Of a DNA stretch of 64,000 bases, positions 37,217 through 44,901 are shown piece after piece. Origin of the DNA: Clostridium chrysemydis (lineage in GTDB: Bacteria > Bacillota > Clostridia > Clostridiales > Clostridiaceae); the NCBI RefSeq assembly GCF_015234215.1, contig NZ_JADEKP010000001.1, positions 1,116,001 through 1,180,000 of the forward strand, written 5' to 3'. The stretch's first letter is position 1. Each line of letters starts with the position of its first letter. The notes under the pieces were generated by a model, which worked only from the letters and a program-made list of their open reading frames with translations, ran no database searches and was not told where the DNA came from. The translations under genes and the position numbers were made by a program.

Positions 37217-38599
37217 TTATTTAGCTAATTCATACAAAGCATTTCCATAGATTTTAGCGCAATCTATAAGGTTTTCTATGCTTATTTTTTCATTTGGCAT
37301 ATGAATACATTCTGGCTCTCCTGGGAATAAAGGTCCAAATGCTACTGTGTTTGGAATTTCTTTTGCATAAGTTCCTCCACCTATTGATATAAGCTTAGCT
37401 TCTTTTCCTGTTTGCTCGCTATAAACCTTTTGAAGTTTTTTAATTAATTCACTATCTTTTGAGAAGTAAAGTGGTGCATCGTGAGATATACCAAATACTC
37501 CAATATTTTCGTCCTTAGTTTTATCTATAACTACATCCATAACATCATCATATTTTTTAGTTACAGGGTATCTTAAGTTAATTTTTATTTCTAATTTATC
37601 TTTATTAAAATCAACTATACCAACATTTAAAGTAAGTTTTCCTGAAACTTCATCACTTAATCCTACTCCAAATTTTTCTCCATTTAATTCATAACCTATA
37701 TTTTCATTAACAAATTTTATAAAGTCATTTGTTTCTTTTCCAAAGTTTATATTTTCTAATGATTTAAATAAAGTCATTATAGCGTTTTCTCCAAGTTCTG
37801 GAGTGCTACCGTGAGCATTTTTACCTTTTGCAGTTATAACGATTGTGTTTTCTGATTTTGTAAATTCAACTTTTCTATCGTTAGATTGATTGAATTTATT
37901 TAATATATTTTCTATATTATCTAAATTATTAGTTATTATTTTACATTCTGCAAAGTTTGGTACTACATTAACTGCACTACCTCCTTTGAAGTATTCAATA
38001 ACATTTTCTTCTTTTGAAGTATCTACATCTTTAACTAAGTCAAAGTCAATAATACCTTTTTCACCATTTATTATTGGGAATTCAGCATCTGGAGTAAACC
38101 CAAACACAGGAGCTTTTTCATATTTTAAATAATGATGAATATCAGATCCTCCAATTTCTTCAGAAGTACCAAATACTATTCTTATTCTTTTATTTAATTT
38201 TAACCCTAAATCTTTTATAGCTTTAGCACCATATAATGCAGCTACTATTGGCCCTTTATCATCTGCTGTACCTCTACCGTAGATGTATCCATCACTAATT
38301 TCTCCAGAGTATGGAGGAAACTTCCAACCTTCTCCTTCTGGAACTACATCTAAGTGACCTAAAGCAACTACGTAATCTTCACCTTCCCCTATTTCAGCAT
38401 AACCTACATAGTTATCTAAATTTTTAGTTTTAAAACCTAGTTCTTCACATTTCTCTAAAGTTAATTTTAAAAGTTCTGCCACGTCTTTTCCATAAGGGAA
38501 TTCACCTTCTGTTTCTTTAGCAACACTTTTAACTTTAACTAGATCAATTGTAGTTTTAATAATTTCATTTTTTAATTCATCAATTTTTTTGTTAATCAA
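37217..38599 (-). CDS. pepV: M20 family dipeptidase PepV
   Basis: A 460-residue cytosolic zinc dipeptidase of the M20 family. It shows the metal site ALGHLDVVPEGEGW, GRGTADDKGPIVAALY, the catalytic EEIGGSD, and the C-terminal SIGGGTYAKEIPNTVAFGP, which places it with PepV rather than other M20 peptidases. Translation starts at TTG behind GGAGAGG. It is transcribed alone between an extended -10 promoter and a terminator. Peptide use fits an amino-acid-fermenting clostridium. Confidence 0.93.
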   Translation of the reverse strand: MINKKIDELKNEIIKTTIDLVKVKSVAKETEGEFPYGKDVAELLKLTLEKCEELGFKTKNLDNYVGYAEIGEGEDYVVALGHLDVVPEGEGWKFPPYSGEISDGYIYGRGTADDKGPIVAALYGAKAIKDLGLKLNKRIRIVFGTSEEIGGSDIHHYLKYEKAPVFGFTPDAEFPIINGEKGIIDFDLVKDVDTSKEENVIEYFKGGSAVNVVPNFAECKIITNNLDNIENILNKFNQSNDRKVEFTKSENTIVITAKGKNAHGSTPELGENAIMTLFKSLENINFGKETNDFIKFVNENIGYELNGEKFGVGLSDEVSGKLTLNVGIVDFNKDKLEIKINLRYPVTKKYDDVMDVVIDKTKDENIGVFGISHDAPLYFSKDSELIKKLQKVYSEQTGKEAKLISIGGGTYAKEIPNTVAFGPLFPGEPECIHMPNEKISIENLIDCAKIYGNALYELAK

Positions 38600-38632
38600 A
38601 ATTATCCTCTCCTTTACCCTTTGTTTTACATA

Positions 38633-38643
38633 ATTATACCACT
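38633..38643 (-). promoter_or_regulatory. Extended -10 promoter for pepV
   Basis: Minus-strand TGGTATAAT (-10 hexamer at 38633-38638), 34 bases before the pepV start. No good -35 is visible at 17 bases. Confidence 0.5.
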
Positions 38644-38693
38644 TTTAATCTTCCATATCATTCTTCAAATAGTTAAATTAACGCAAAATTTAA

Positions 38694-38714
38694 GAGATTG
38701 CTTTAAACAATCTC
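38694..38714 (-). terminator. Hairpin after the 141-aa membrane protein
   Basis: A perfect 7-bp stem GAGATTG / CAATCTC with a 7-base loop begins two bases past the stop, followed on the minus strand by TTAAATTTTG. The T tract is weak. Confidence 0.6.
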
Positions 38715-38716
38715 CT

Positions 38717-39142
38717 TTAGCTTACAAGTTTATATACTTTATTAATAGATTCTCTATCTTTAAAGTTATCTGCTATTTTAAAAAGGTCTTGATTTACAGA
38801 ATCTTTAGAAAACACTCTTATAAATCTTTCTTTATCATTAACTAAAAGATCCCTTATTTTTAAAAGTAATATAGCTACGTTATATTCTAAGTCATCTTTA
38901 TCTATCGCCCCCTTTTCTAATATGCAATAGTCCATTCTAGAAGATTCTATAAAATTATATATTTCACCATATAATTTTTCATCTATTTCCTTTTTATCAA
39001 GAGATGCAAAACTTCTAATATTATTTCTTATGTTATTTTCAAGTCCATTTTCTAAATTATTAATTTTAATTCTACTATATCCTATGTAAAAAACTATAGA
39101 AATTATAAATATTAAACTTAATATTACTTTTTTATTTTTCAT
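38717..39142 (-). CDS. Membrane-anchored protein of unknown function
   Basis: I do not recognise this 141-residue protein. It has a basic start (MKNKK), one hydrophobic helix at about 6-22 (VILSLIFIISIVFYIGY) and then a charged, mostly helical domain, so the bulk probably lies outside the membrane. There is no lipobox. I use the ATG at 39140-39142 behind a G-rich site. It lies alone between pepV and a divergent GNAT-like gene. Confidence 0.7.
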   Translation of the reverse strand: MKNKKVILSLIFIISIVFYIGYSRIKINNLENGLENNIRNNIRSFASLDKKEIDEKLYGEIYNFIESSRMDYCILEKGAIDKDDLEYNVAILLLKIRDLLVNDKERFIRVFSKDSVNQDLFKIADNFKDRESINKVYKLVS

Positions 39143-39305
39143 ATTTCCCCCCAAACATTATCCCTTTATTAATATTATATAAAATCTAGGACTTTCATAC
39201 AATCTATACTTTTTGTGTTAATTATTATCATCATATACGAGTATATTATTTAAGATATATTTTTTATTTTTTTATTATGGTAATATTTGTTTAAGAGGTG
39301 ATTTT

Positions 39306-40040
39306 ATGCTTAATAATATTTCAAAGACTACTTTAAAACAACTTATGATTGATTATAATTTTACTTTAAACTCTTTTGAAGATAATTTAATAATAACCGA
39401 AATTAAAAATTCTAAGGATTCAAGATTTTTTAATAACGATATGATTTTTAGGCTATTAATTTATAAAAATCATATTATTATATCCACTACAAAAGAATTA
39501 AAAGATGCTTTTGTAAATCTCTTTAAAGATTCTACTTCTGCTTGGTTTCTTAATTATAGAAATTTAAAAGCTATAGATAATAAGCTCTTAAGGTTTGGTT
39601 TTAAAATCTTTGAAATAAAAGAATATTTTACTCCAAAGGATGACTCCTTTATTAAATCTTCAAATTTAAAACAGTATAATAATTTAGAAATTTTAAACTT
39701 TAAAGGTGATGATAGATTCGATGAAGCTTTTGCTTTTAATAAAGATACGCCTGATATTTTAGGAATATCTTATATAGAAAACGAAGAAATACTTGGTATG
39801 TCTGGCGTTAGTTTGGACTCAAAATATCTATATCAGATAGGTATAAACGTTTCAAGTAAAAGTAGATCTAAAAATATTGGGACAATTCTAGTATCTAATA
39901 TTAAAAATGAAGTTTTAAAAATAAATAAGGTACCTTTTTACGGAACAAGCCTTTCTCACTTAGAGTCACAAAAGGTAGCTTTAAAATCTGGGTTTTTACC
40001 TGAATTTATTGAAATAACTTCAATAAAAAAAGCAGACTAA
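39306..40040 (+). CDS. GNAT-family N-acetyltransferase-like protein
   Basis: A 244-residue protein. The C-terminal third resembles a GNAT (FR47-like) domain: a beta strand YQIGINVSSKSRSKNIGTILV, where the acetyl-CoA loop is a degenerate SRSKNIGT, and the final YGTSLSHLESQKVALKSGF, where a small side chain precedes the KSGF turn. The N-terminal 120 residues have no motif I recognise. The substrate is unknown. It has a GAGGTG site and a possible extended -10 (TGGTAATAT at 39278-39286). It ends in a bidirectional terminator shared with the SdpI-family gene. Confidence 0.75.
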   Translation: MLNNISKTTLKQLMIDYNFTLNSFEDNLIITEIKNSKDSRFFNNDMIFRLLIYKNHIIISTTKELKDAFVNLFKDSTSAWFLNYRNLKAIDNKLLRFGFKIFEIKEYFTPKDDSFIKSSNLKQYNNLEILNFKGDDRFDEAFAFNKDTPDILGISYIENEEILGMSGVSLDSKYLYQIGINVSSKSRSKNIGTILVSNIKNEVLKINKVPFYGTSLSHLESQKVALKSGFLPEFIEITSIKKAD

Positions 40041-40059
40041 ATTTTAGTCTGCTTTTTTT
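40025..40059. terminator. Bidirectional terminator between GNAT-like and SdpI-family genes
   Basis: A near-perfect 17-bp inverted repeat with A and T runs on both sides contains the last codons of the GNAT-like gene. It serves the two converging genes, which end only three bases apart. Confidence 0.88.
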
Positions 40060-40424
40060 ATAGTACCATTTCTATTAAACTTCTTTTTTAATTTTATCTC
40101 TACAGGAAAAATTGATAATATAAGTGCTGCTATTTGAAGATAAAAGAGCACTAACCCATATTTGCCTAAAAGTTCTTTATTAACCCCTAGTATAACCGTT
40201 AGAGATATAACTGTTATCATAAATAATGCTATTCCAAGTGTAAGCCACAACTTTCCAATAGCTTTATTTGCAAAATCCCAAGTGTCTTTATTTTTCATAG
40301 ACATAGTTGTTCTATACCCATAGAGTCCATTAATTTCTTTTGGAGGTTTCTTTAAAAGTAATCCCCCAAAGAGTATCATAACACCAGGTATCAATAAATA
40401 ATTAATGAAAATAAAAACATTCAT
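40044..40424 (-). CDS. SdpI family membrane protein
   Basis: A 126-residue protein with three or four membrane helices and the SdpI-family signature around INGLYGYRTTMSMKN and TWDFANKAIGK. In Bacillus SdpI gives immunity to the SdpC toxin and acts as a signalling receptor. No sdpC or sdpR is nearby, so here the protein could be an orphan immunity factor or have another role. A TGTTATAAT extended -10 lies upstream (40454-40462, minus strand). Confidence 0.83.
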   Translation of the reverse strand: MNVFIFINYLLIPGVMILFGGLLLKKPPKEINGLYGYRTTMSMKNKDTWDFANKAIGKLWLTLGIALFMITVISLTVILGVNKELLGKYGLVLFYLQIAALILSIFPVEIKLKKKFNRNGTIKKAD

Positions 40425-40485
40425 CTAATCACCTACTCGTAATTCTTTATATTATTATAACATATTTTTACAGTTTCAACCTATA

Positions 40486-40523
40486 AAAAAGCCAAAATGA
40501 GAATTGTCCCATTTTGGCTTTTA
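40486..40523 (-). terminator. Intrinsic terminator after the purine permease
   Basis: A 13-bp stem (minus strand AAAAGCCAAAATG / CATTTTGGCTTTT) with a 10-base loop and T run, seven bases past the permease stop. Confidence 0.85.
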
Positions 40524-40529
40524 TAAAAA

Positions 40530-41894
40530 CTATAATACTAACAATTTAAACATAAAGATTACAGCAAGTACTAACATAACTATTGATACAGGCTTTTTCT
40601 CTTCATTAGCTTTTCTAAAGAATAAGTTATAAATAACATTAATTATTACATATGATAAAACTCCTAAAGTTAATCCATCACCTATGCTATAAGTAAGCGG
40701 CATAGCAGCAATTGTTATAAATGCTGGGAAACCTTCTGTTATTTCATCAAAGTTAATGTTTTTAACTGCCCCAAGCATTAAGTATCCAACATATATTAAA
40801 GCTGGTGCTGTAGCACATGCTGGGATTGCAACGAATATTGGTGAAAAGAACATTGCAACTAAGAATAGTATTCCTGTTGTTATAGAAGTCCATCCTGTTC
40901 TTCCTCCAGCTGCAACTCCTGTTGAACTTTCAACAAATGTTGTTACTGTTGAAACTCCCATAACTGCACCTGCTGTTGTTCCTACAGCATCACACATTAA
41001 GGCTTTACCAACGTTTGGAATGTTTCCTTCTTCATCAAGCATTCCAGCTTTTGATGAAACTCCAACTAACGTTCCTATAGTATCAAAGAAATCAACAAAT
41101 AAGAAAGTAAATACTATAGTTATAAATGTCCAAATATTTGATGGATGGAATACATATGCTAAATCAATTTTTCCAGCTATAGGCGCTATACTTTCAAATT
41201 TAATTATACCGTTTGGTAAGTATATACCAAGTGTAGCTGCAAACTCTGGATCATACATAGCATATCCCCATGCAATTAATGTTGATACTAGAATTCCAAA
41301 AAGAATAGATCCTCTAACTCCTTTTTTATCTAGTACAGCTATAATTAATACTCCTATTGCTGCAATTACAGCTGTAGGCTTTGTAAAATCTCCTATTGCT
41401 AAAAATGTATCTGGATTTGAAACAACTATTTTACTTCCTGTAAATCCGATAAAAGCAATAAATAAACCAATTCCTGCAGTTACTGCAAATTTCATATTAA
41501 GGGGAATTGCCTTAACCACTGCTTGTCTTATATTACATAGTGACATTAAAATAAAAATAATACCTTCTACAAATACAGCTGTTAATGCTATTTCCCAAGA
41601 TATTCCTTTTCCTATTACTACAGAAAAAGCAAAGTATGCATTTAATCCCATACCAGAAGCTAGTGCAAATGGTAAATTTGCAAATACACCCATAAGTATA
41701 GTTGCAAATGCTGCTGAAAGACAAGTTGCTGTAACTAGAGCTCCAGCATCCATTCCAGTTTGACTTAGAATATTAGGATTAACGGCAATAATGTATGCCA
41801 TTGTTAAAAATGTAGTAACACCGGCTATGATCTCCTTTTTGAAGTCAACATTCTTGTTATCAAGAATTTCTAAGATTCTTTTTTGTTTTTTCAT
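40530..41894 (-). CDS. NCS2 family purine permease (PbuG/AzgA-like)
   Basis: A 454-residue polytopic transporter of the AzgA/PbuG branch of the nucleobase-cation symporter-2 family, with many hydrophobic helices. Family motifs are KKEIIAGVTTFLTMAYIIAV at the start, ALASGMGLNAYFAF, and FLFVDFFDTIGTLVGVSSKAG in the second half. The family imports hypoxanthine, guanine or adenine by proton symport. The guanine-type riboswitch in its leader predicts hypoxanthine/guanine as substrate. I use the ATG at 41892-41894. A G-rich site (GTGGGGG) precedes it, immediately after the riboswitch terminator. Confidence 0.93.
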   Translation of the reverse strand: MKKQKRILEILDNKNVDFKKEIIAGVTTFLTMAYIIAVNPNILSQTGMDAGALVTATCLSAAFATILMGVFANLPFALASGMGLNAYFAFSVVIGKGISWEIALTAVFVEGIIFILMSLCNIRQAVVKAIPLNMKFAVTAGIGLFIAFIGFTGSKIVVSNPDTFLAIGDFTKPTAVIAAIGVLIIAVLDKKGVRGSILFGILVSTLIAWGYAMYDPEFAATLGIYLPNGIIKFESIAPIAGKIDLAYVFHPSNIWTFITIVFTFLFVDFFDTIGTLVGVSSKAGMLDEEGNIPNVGKALMCDAVGTTAGAVMGVSTVTTFVESSTGVAAGGRTGWTSITTGILFLVAMFFSPIFVAIPACATAPALIYVGYLMLGAVKNINFDEITEGFPAFITIAAMPLTYSIGDGLTLGVLSYVIINVIYNLFFRKANEEKKPVSIVMLVLAVIFMFKLLVL

Positions 41895-41911
41895 CTTAAA
41901 CCCCCACAATA

Positions 41912-41964
41912 ATAAAAGGTCGTTATAGGTTAACTTAAACTAAGTATAACCCATAACGACCTTT
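41912..41964 (-). terminator. Riboswitch-controlled terminator before the permease
   Basis: An 18-bp stem with one G-U pair (minus strand AAAGGTCGTTATGGGTTA / TAACCTATAACGACCTTT) and a 14-base loop, followed by TATTATTG. It is the expression platform of the guanine riboswitch. Confidence 0.9.
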
Positions 41965-41979
41965 AGAATTTCTAATTCG

Positions 41980-42055
41980 TCTTCTCATAGTCAGATATTT
42001 ACGGTATCTGGTAGAAACTTGTGATCCATATCATCACACTTATATGAGTCATACA
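41980..42055 (-). promoter_or_regulatory. Purine riboswitch aptamer, guanine/hypoxanthine type
   Basis: The minus strand shows the complete purine aptamer: P1 ACTCATA / TATGAG, conserved core TATAAG, P2 with loop GATATGG, the junction AGTTTCTACC, P3 with loop CCGTAAA, and GACTATGAG closing P1. Both loops carry the conserved kissing sequences. The ligand-specificity base in the final GACTAT is C, as in xpt, so it should bind guanine or hypoxanthine rather than adenine. When bound, P1 forms and the downstream terminator stops the permease transcript. Confidence 0.95.
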
Positions 42056-42068
42056 CTTTACGAATATT

Positions 42069-42098
42069 ATTCTATATCATAACACGAATGTTTGTCAA
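42069..42098 (-). promoter_or_regulatory. Sigma-A promoter for the riboswitch-permease transcript
   Basis: Minus-strand TTGACA (42093-42098), 18-base spacer, TAGAAT (42069-42074), just upstream of the purine aptamer. Confidence 0.7.
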
Positions 42099-42173
42099 CA
42101 TATTTTTAAAAATATCTCTTTTTTTATTATTTTTATGTATATTTATAATAAAATTAAATATAATTGTTCGTGT

Positions 42174-43166
42174 TTAGTGATGTGTATATAGTCCATCTTC
42201 AAAAATTTCTCTTATTTCTTTTACAGTTTTACCACTATTTATTGCAGCTAAAAGCTTAATTCTAGCTTTTTGTCCCGGCATAGTATCTCCAAAAATACAT
42301 CCCATATTTCTTAAATGCTTTCCGCCCCCTTCATATCCGTAACTTTCAAAAACTCTTCCTTCAAAACATCTTGATACTATAATTACAGGAATGTCTTCTT
42401 TTATAGCTTTTTCTATTCCTTTAACCATAGTTGGAGGTACATTTCCTCTTCCCATAGCCTCTATGACTAGCCCTTTATATCCTTTATCTAAAGAAAAATC
42501 TATAAATTCACTTCCCATACCTGAGACGCATTTTATTAAAGCTACATCCTTATCCATATTCTTAGGACTTAGTTTTACACCTTTTTTTCCTTTTCTATAG
42601 AATATAACATTATTATTGTCAACTACTCCAACAGGTCCAAAGTTTGGTGTTCTAAATGCATTTAATGCCATAGAGTTTGCTTTTGTAACTTCTATAGAAT
42701 CATTTAGTTCTCCATTAAAGCAAACTAAAACTCCACGTCCATATGCTTCATCTGAAATAGCCGTACAAATAGATGTAGCTAAATTAAATGGTCCGTCATA
42801 TCCAAGTTCTGAACTACTTCTCATAGCCCCTGTAACTACTATTGGTTTTTTTGTATTTGTAGTTAAATCTAAAAAATATGCTGTTTCTTCTAGAGTATCT
42901 GTTCCGTGAGTAACTACAATACCATCTATATCTTCTCTATTTGCTAAATCTTGTACAAACTTTGAAAGTTCTAACATAAGTTTTGGTGTTACATGTGGTG
43001 ATGGAAGACTTGAAAACGTGTGATTTTCAACCTTTGCATAATCTTCTACCCCTGTAACTAAAGACATTATATCTTCCCCACTTAAGCTTGGAACTGCTGC
43101 TTGAAGTCTTTCATCGACTTTCATTGAAATAGTTCCACCATTAAAAACTACTGCTACTTTTTTCAT
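42174..43166 (-). CDS. Asparaginase
   Basis: Hydrolyses asparagine to aspartate and ammonia. The 330-residue protein shows both catalytic regions: NGGTISM near the N terminus with the first catalytic threonine, and VVTHGTDTLEETAYFLDL with the second Thr-Asp pair, then VTGAMRSSSELGYDGP. There is no signal peptide, so it is cytosolic. Length and motifs fit the bacterial asparaginase family, but type I or II cannot be settled by eye. It is preceded by AAGGAG and an unusual structured leader with its own promoter and terminator. Confidence 0.93.
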   Translation of the reverse strand: MKKVAVVFNGGTISMKVDERLQAAVPSLSGEDIMSLVTGVEDYAKVENHTFSSLPSPHVTPKLMLELSKFVQDLANREDIDGIVVTHGTDTLEETAYFLDLTTNTKKPIVVTGAMRSSSELGYDGPFNLATSICTAISDEAYGRGVLVCFNGELNDSIEVTKANSMALNAFRTPNFGPVGVVDNNNVIFYRKGKKGVKLSPKNMDKDVALIKCVSGMGSEFIDFSLDKGYKGLVIEAMGRGNVPPTMVKGIEKAIKEDIPVIIVSRCFEGRVFESYGYEGGGKHLRNMGCIFGDTMPGQKARIKLLAAINSGKTVKEIREIFEDGLYTHH

Positions 43167-43199
43167 ATCTCCCTTTTCTCCTTACTTCTTTTGTTATAT

Positions 43200-43240
43200 T
43201 TTAAAAATAAAAAACTTTTGAAAATCAAAAGTCTTTTATT
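43200..43240 (-). terminator. Intrinsic terminator in the asparaginase leader
   Basis: Minus strand: stem ACTTTTGA / TCAAAAGT, extendable to 13 bp by AAAAG against TTTTT, with a 3-base loop and the tract TTTTTTATTTTT. It lies 35-75 bases before the asparaginase start, after the structured leader element. Confidence 0.75.
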
Positions 43241-43241
43241 A

Positions 43242-43335
43242 AGATATTTTCGGTAGGTCGGCGTATCCTACATCTCTATTTACTATAATTTAATTTTAAG
43301 CGCGTGAGGTGCCATTTCTCACCTCAAAAATATCT
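43242..43335 (-). promoter_or_regulatory. Unidentified structured leader RNA (three-way junction)
   Basis: On the minus strand a 9-bp outer stem AGATATTTT / AAAATATCT (43327-43335 with 43242-43250) closes two inner hairpins. One is a 7-bp stem TGAGGTG / CACCTCA with loop AGAAATGG (43305-43326). The other is a 5-bp stem GTAGG / CCTAC with loop ATACGCCGA (43253-43271). About 33 bases join them. A sigma-A promoter would start transcription at about the first base of the outer stem, and an intrinsic terminator follows. I cannot match it to a riboswitch or T-box class. Confidence 0.6.
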
Positions 43336-43342
43336 ATAACTT

Positions 43343-43371
43343 ATTATATATCCTTTTTTATTATATTCCAA
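43343..43371 (-). promoter_or_regulatory. Sigma-A promoter for the asparaginase leader
   Basis: Minus-strand TTGGAA (43366-43371), 17-base spacer, TATAAT (43343-43348). It overlaps the last codons of the nuclease-like gene and predicts a transcript start near 43335-43337. Confidence 0.7.
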
Positions 43372-43768
43372 CTCCTTTGTTTGTTTCCAACAAGCTTCCG
43401 CTATAAATACTATTTTTAAGCTTAGATTTAGTTAATGGATACATCGTTGCAACATACATATAGCCTTCTTCTTTATCAACTTCTAATACTAACATAATAT
43501 AAGCGTCAACTTTTTTAACTATTCTTAAAGCACTTTCCCCTCTTCTTTTAGATTTTCCAATAAAATCTGGATTTCCAATAATTCTTTCGATTATAATCGA
43601 TAAGTTATCTTTTATATTTTTTGTAAATTGTTTTCCATGCTTTTTTAGAATATGATTAAAGGCTCCCCTTGAGATATACACATCTCCGTAATAATCTAAA
43701 CCTATATCATCTGCGAGTACTTTATCTATCTTTCCAACTTTTTTATATACTTTCTTTTGAACCGTCAT
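43361..43768 (-). CDS. PBECR-type (Barnase/EndoU/ColicinE5/RelE-like) nuclease-fold protein
   Basis: A 135-residue protein resembling the PBECR nuclease-like domains first described in phage polyvalent proteins, most like PBECR3. The pattern is ISRGAFNHILKKHGKQF, then IIGNPDFIG, ALRIVKKVDAYIMLVLEVD and YMYVATMYPLTKSKLKNSI. I infer an RNase-like fold from these similarities; catalytic residues cannot be fixed by eye. It stands alone, without a visible antitoxin or phage genes nearby. It has a GGTGAG site. The promoter of the next transcript lies in its last codons. Confidence 0.65.
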   Translation of the reverse strand: MTVQKKVYKKVGKIDKVLADDIGLDYYGDVYISRGAFNHILKKHGKQFTKNIKDNLSIIIERIIGNPDFIGKSKRRGESALRIVKKVDAYIMLVLEVDKEEGYMYVATMYPLTKSKLKNSIYSGSLLETNKGVGI

Positions 43769-43852
43769 AAAATTCTCACCAAACTTTCATATTATTAAGG
43801 GGCTTTATTTTATTATATTCACTTCGCTTGTAATTTACCTGTTTTTAAGTAT

Positions 43853-43886
43853 AAAAAAAATTAACTAAACAATCTGTTTAGTTAAT
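43853..43886 (-). terminator. Intrinsic terminator after the lipoprotein gene
   Basis: A 12-bp stem (minus strand ATTAACTAAACA / TGTTTAGTTAAT) with a 3-base loop and seven T residues. The stop codon of the lipoprotein gene lies within the first arm. Confidence 0.88.
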
Positions 43887-44885
43887 TTTAACAAAAGTAT
43901 AATCTTCTTTTCCATCTAAAACTAAATTCACGTTCCCATTTTTATCATAGCTATAAATAGAAGGTTTATTATATTGATCAATTCCAACAAATAATAATAG
44001 TCCATCTTTTGTAATTGAAATTCCTTTATTTAAGTCAACGCCTTTTGGAAAATCATATACTAATCTATTATAAGTTTTGTCGCTATTTAATTCGTATAAA
44101 GAATTTGAATCACCTGAAAAGCTTCCAAGAACATAATATTTTCCGTTGTTCTTTATTACATCTTTTACTTTTTCAACGTCTTCAGAAAGAACTTTTACTT
44201 CTCCGTCTTTTGTAATTTCTTTTAAAACTTTGTTGTTATCTAAGGTTTGCTGAAAAATTATCACTCCATCTTTATATCCTTTTAAAAATTCAACGTATCC
44301 TCCGCCTGATAGTTTATATAAAAGTTTTTCTTCTCCTGTTTTTAAATCATATGTAAATATACCATTAGTTTTATCTTTTCCGATGCCGTAATAAACTAAT
44401 TTATCGTCTCCTGTAAAATCAAATAAATTTCCAGATATTTGAGTATCTTCTTTTACAAATTTACTTTCTTTACTCTTTAAGTCTAATATTTTTAATTTAT
44501 ATCCGTTGTCATTAACCATATAAGCTACTTCTTCACCATTTTCTGATAAATTTAAAAAATCGTAATTTACTTCATCTATTTTTACATCTTCTCCATTAAA
44601 TTTTACAAAGTGCTTTGAGTCTTTAATAAAAATATAATTATTAGCATTTTCATTGTACTCAACAATAGTTTGGTCTCCATTTAATTCGCTATATTTTCCA
44701 TCTTTAATATCATAATTCTTATATGTCCCATTTTCTCCTACTACTATTGCGCCACTATTTAAGGTAACTTTTGATTTGTCCATATCTTCTTTAACTTCAT
44801 TTTCTTTGTTACCACAAGCATATAGAATAAATGAAAAACTTATAAGAAGTAAGACTAATAAATTCTTTCTTCTTAAAACATTCAT
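43878..44885 (-). CDS. Lipoprotein with beta-propeller-like repeats
   Basis: A secreted lipoprotein of about 335 residues. After a basic start (MNVLRRKN) and hydrophobic stretch comes the lipobox ILYAC, so Cys would be lipidated. The mature part has repeats such as YMVNDNGYKLKILDL, LVYYGIGKDKTNGIFTYDL, SITKDGLLLFVGID and SIYSYDKNGNV, suggesting a WD40/TolB-like propeller. Function is unknown. I prefer the ATG at 44885, though the ATG at 44897 is possible; the AAGGA site is 12 or 1 bases away respectively. The start is close to the dapF stop, so it may be cotranscribed with dapF. Confidence 0.8.
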   Translation of the reverse strand: MNVLRRKNLLVLLLISFSFILYACGNKENEVKEDMDKSKVTLNSGAIVVGENGTYKNYDIKDGKYSELNGDQTIVEYNENANNYIFIKDSKHFVKFNGEDVKIDEVNYDFLNLSENGEEVAYMVNDNGYKLKILDLKSKESKFVKEDTQISGNLFDFTGDDKLVYYGIGKDKTNGIFTYDLKTGEEKLLYKLSGGGYVEFLKGYKDGVIIFQQTLDNNKVLKEITKDGEVKVLSEDVEKVKDVIKNNGKYYVLGSFSGDSNSLYELNSDKTYNRLVYDFPKGVDLNKGISITKDGLLLFVGIDQYNKPSIYSYDKNGNVNLVLDGKEDYTFVKIN

Positions 44886-44901
44886 TCTAAATTTCATTTC
44901 C

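Noticed and set aside
40756-41763. 335-codon open frame antisense to the purine permease
   Set aside because: Complement of a real membrane-protein gene; Pro/Thr/Ala-rich nonsense product with no start signals.
41980-42055. Adenine riboswitch for the permease leader
   Set aside because: The specificity base in GACTAT is C, not T, which points to guanine.
43295-43325. T-box-like sequence UGGCACC...CACGCG in the asparaginase leader
   Set aside because: The full T-box motif AGGGUGGNACCGCG is not present, and no specifier or stem I elements are seen. The bases are explained by the 7-bp hairpin.
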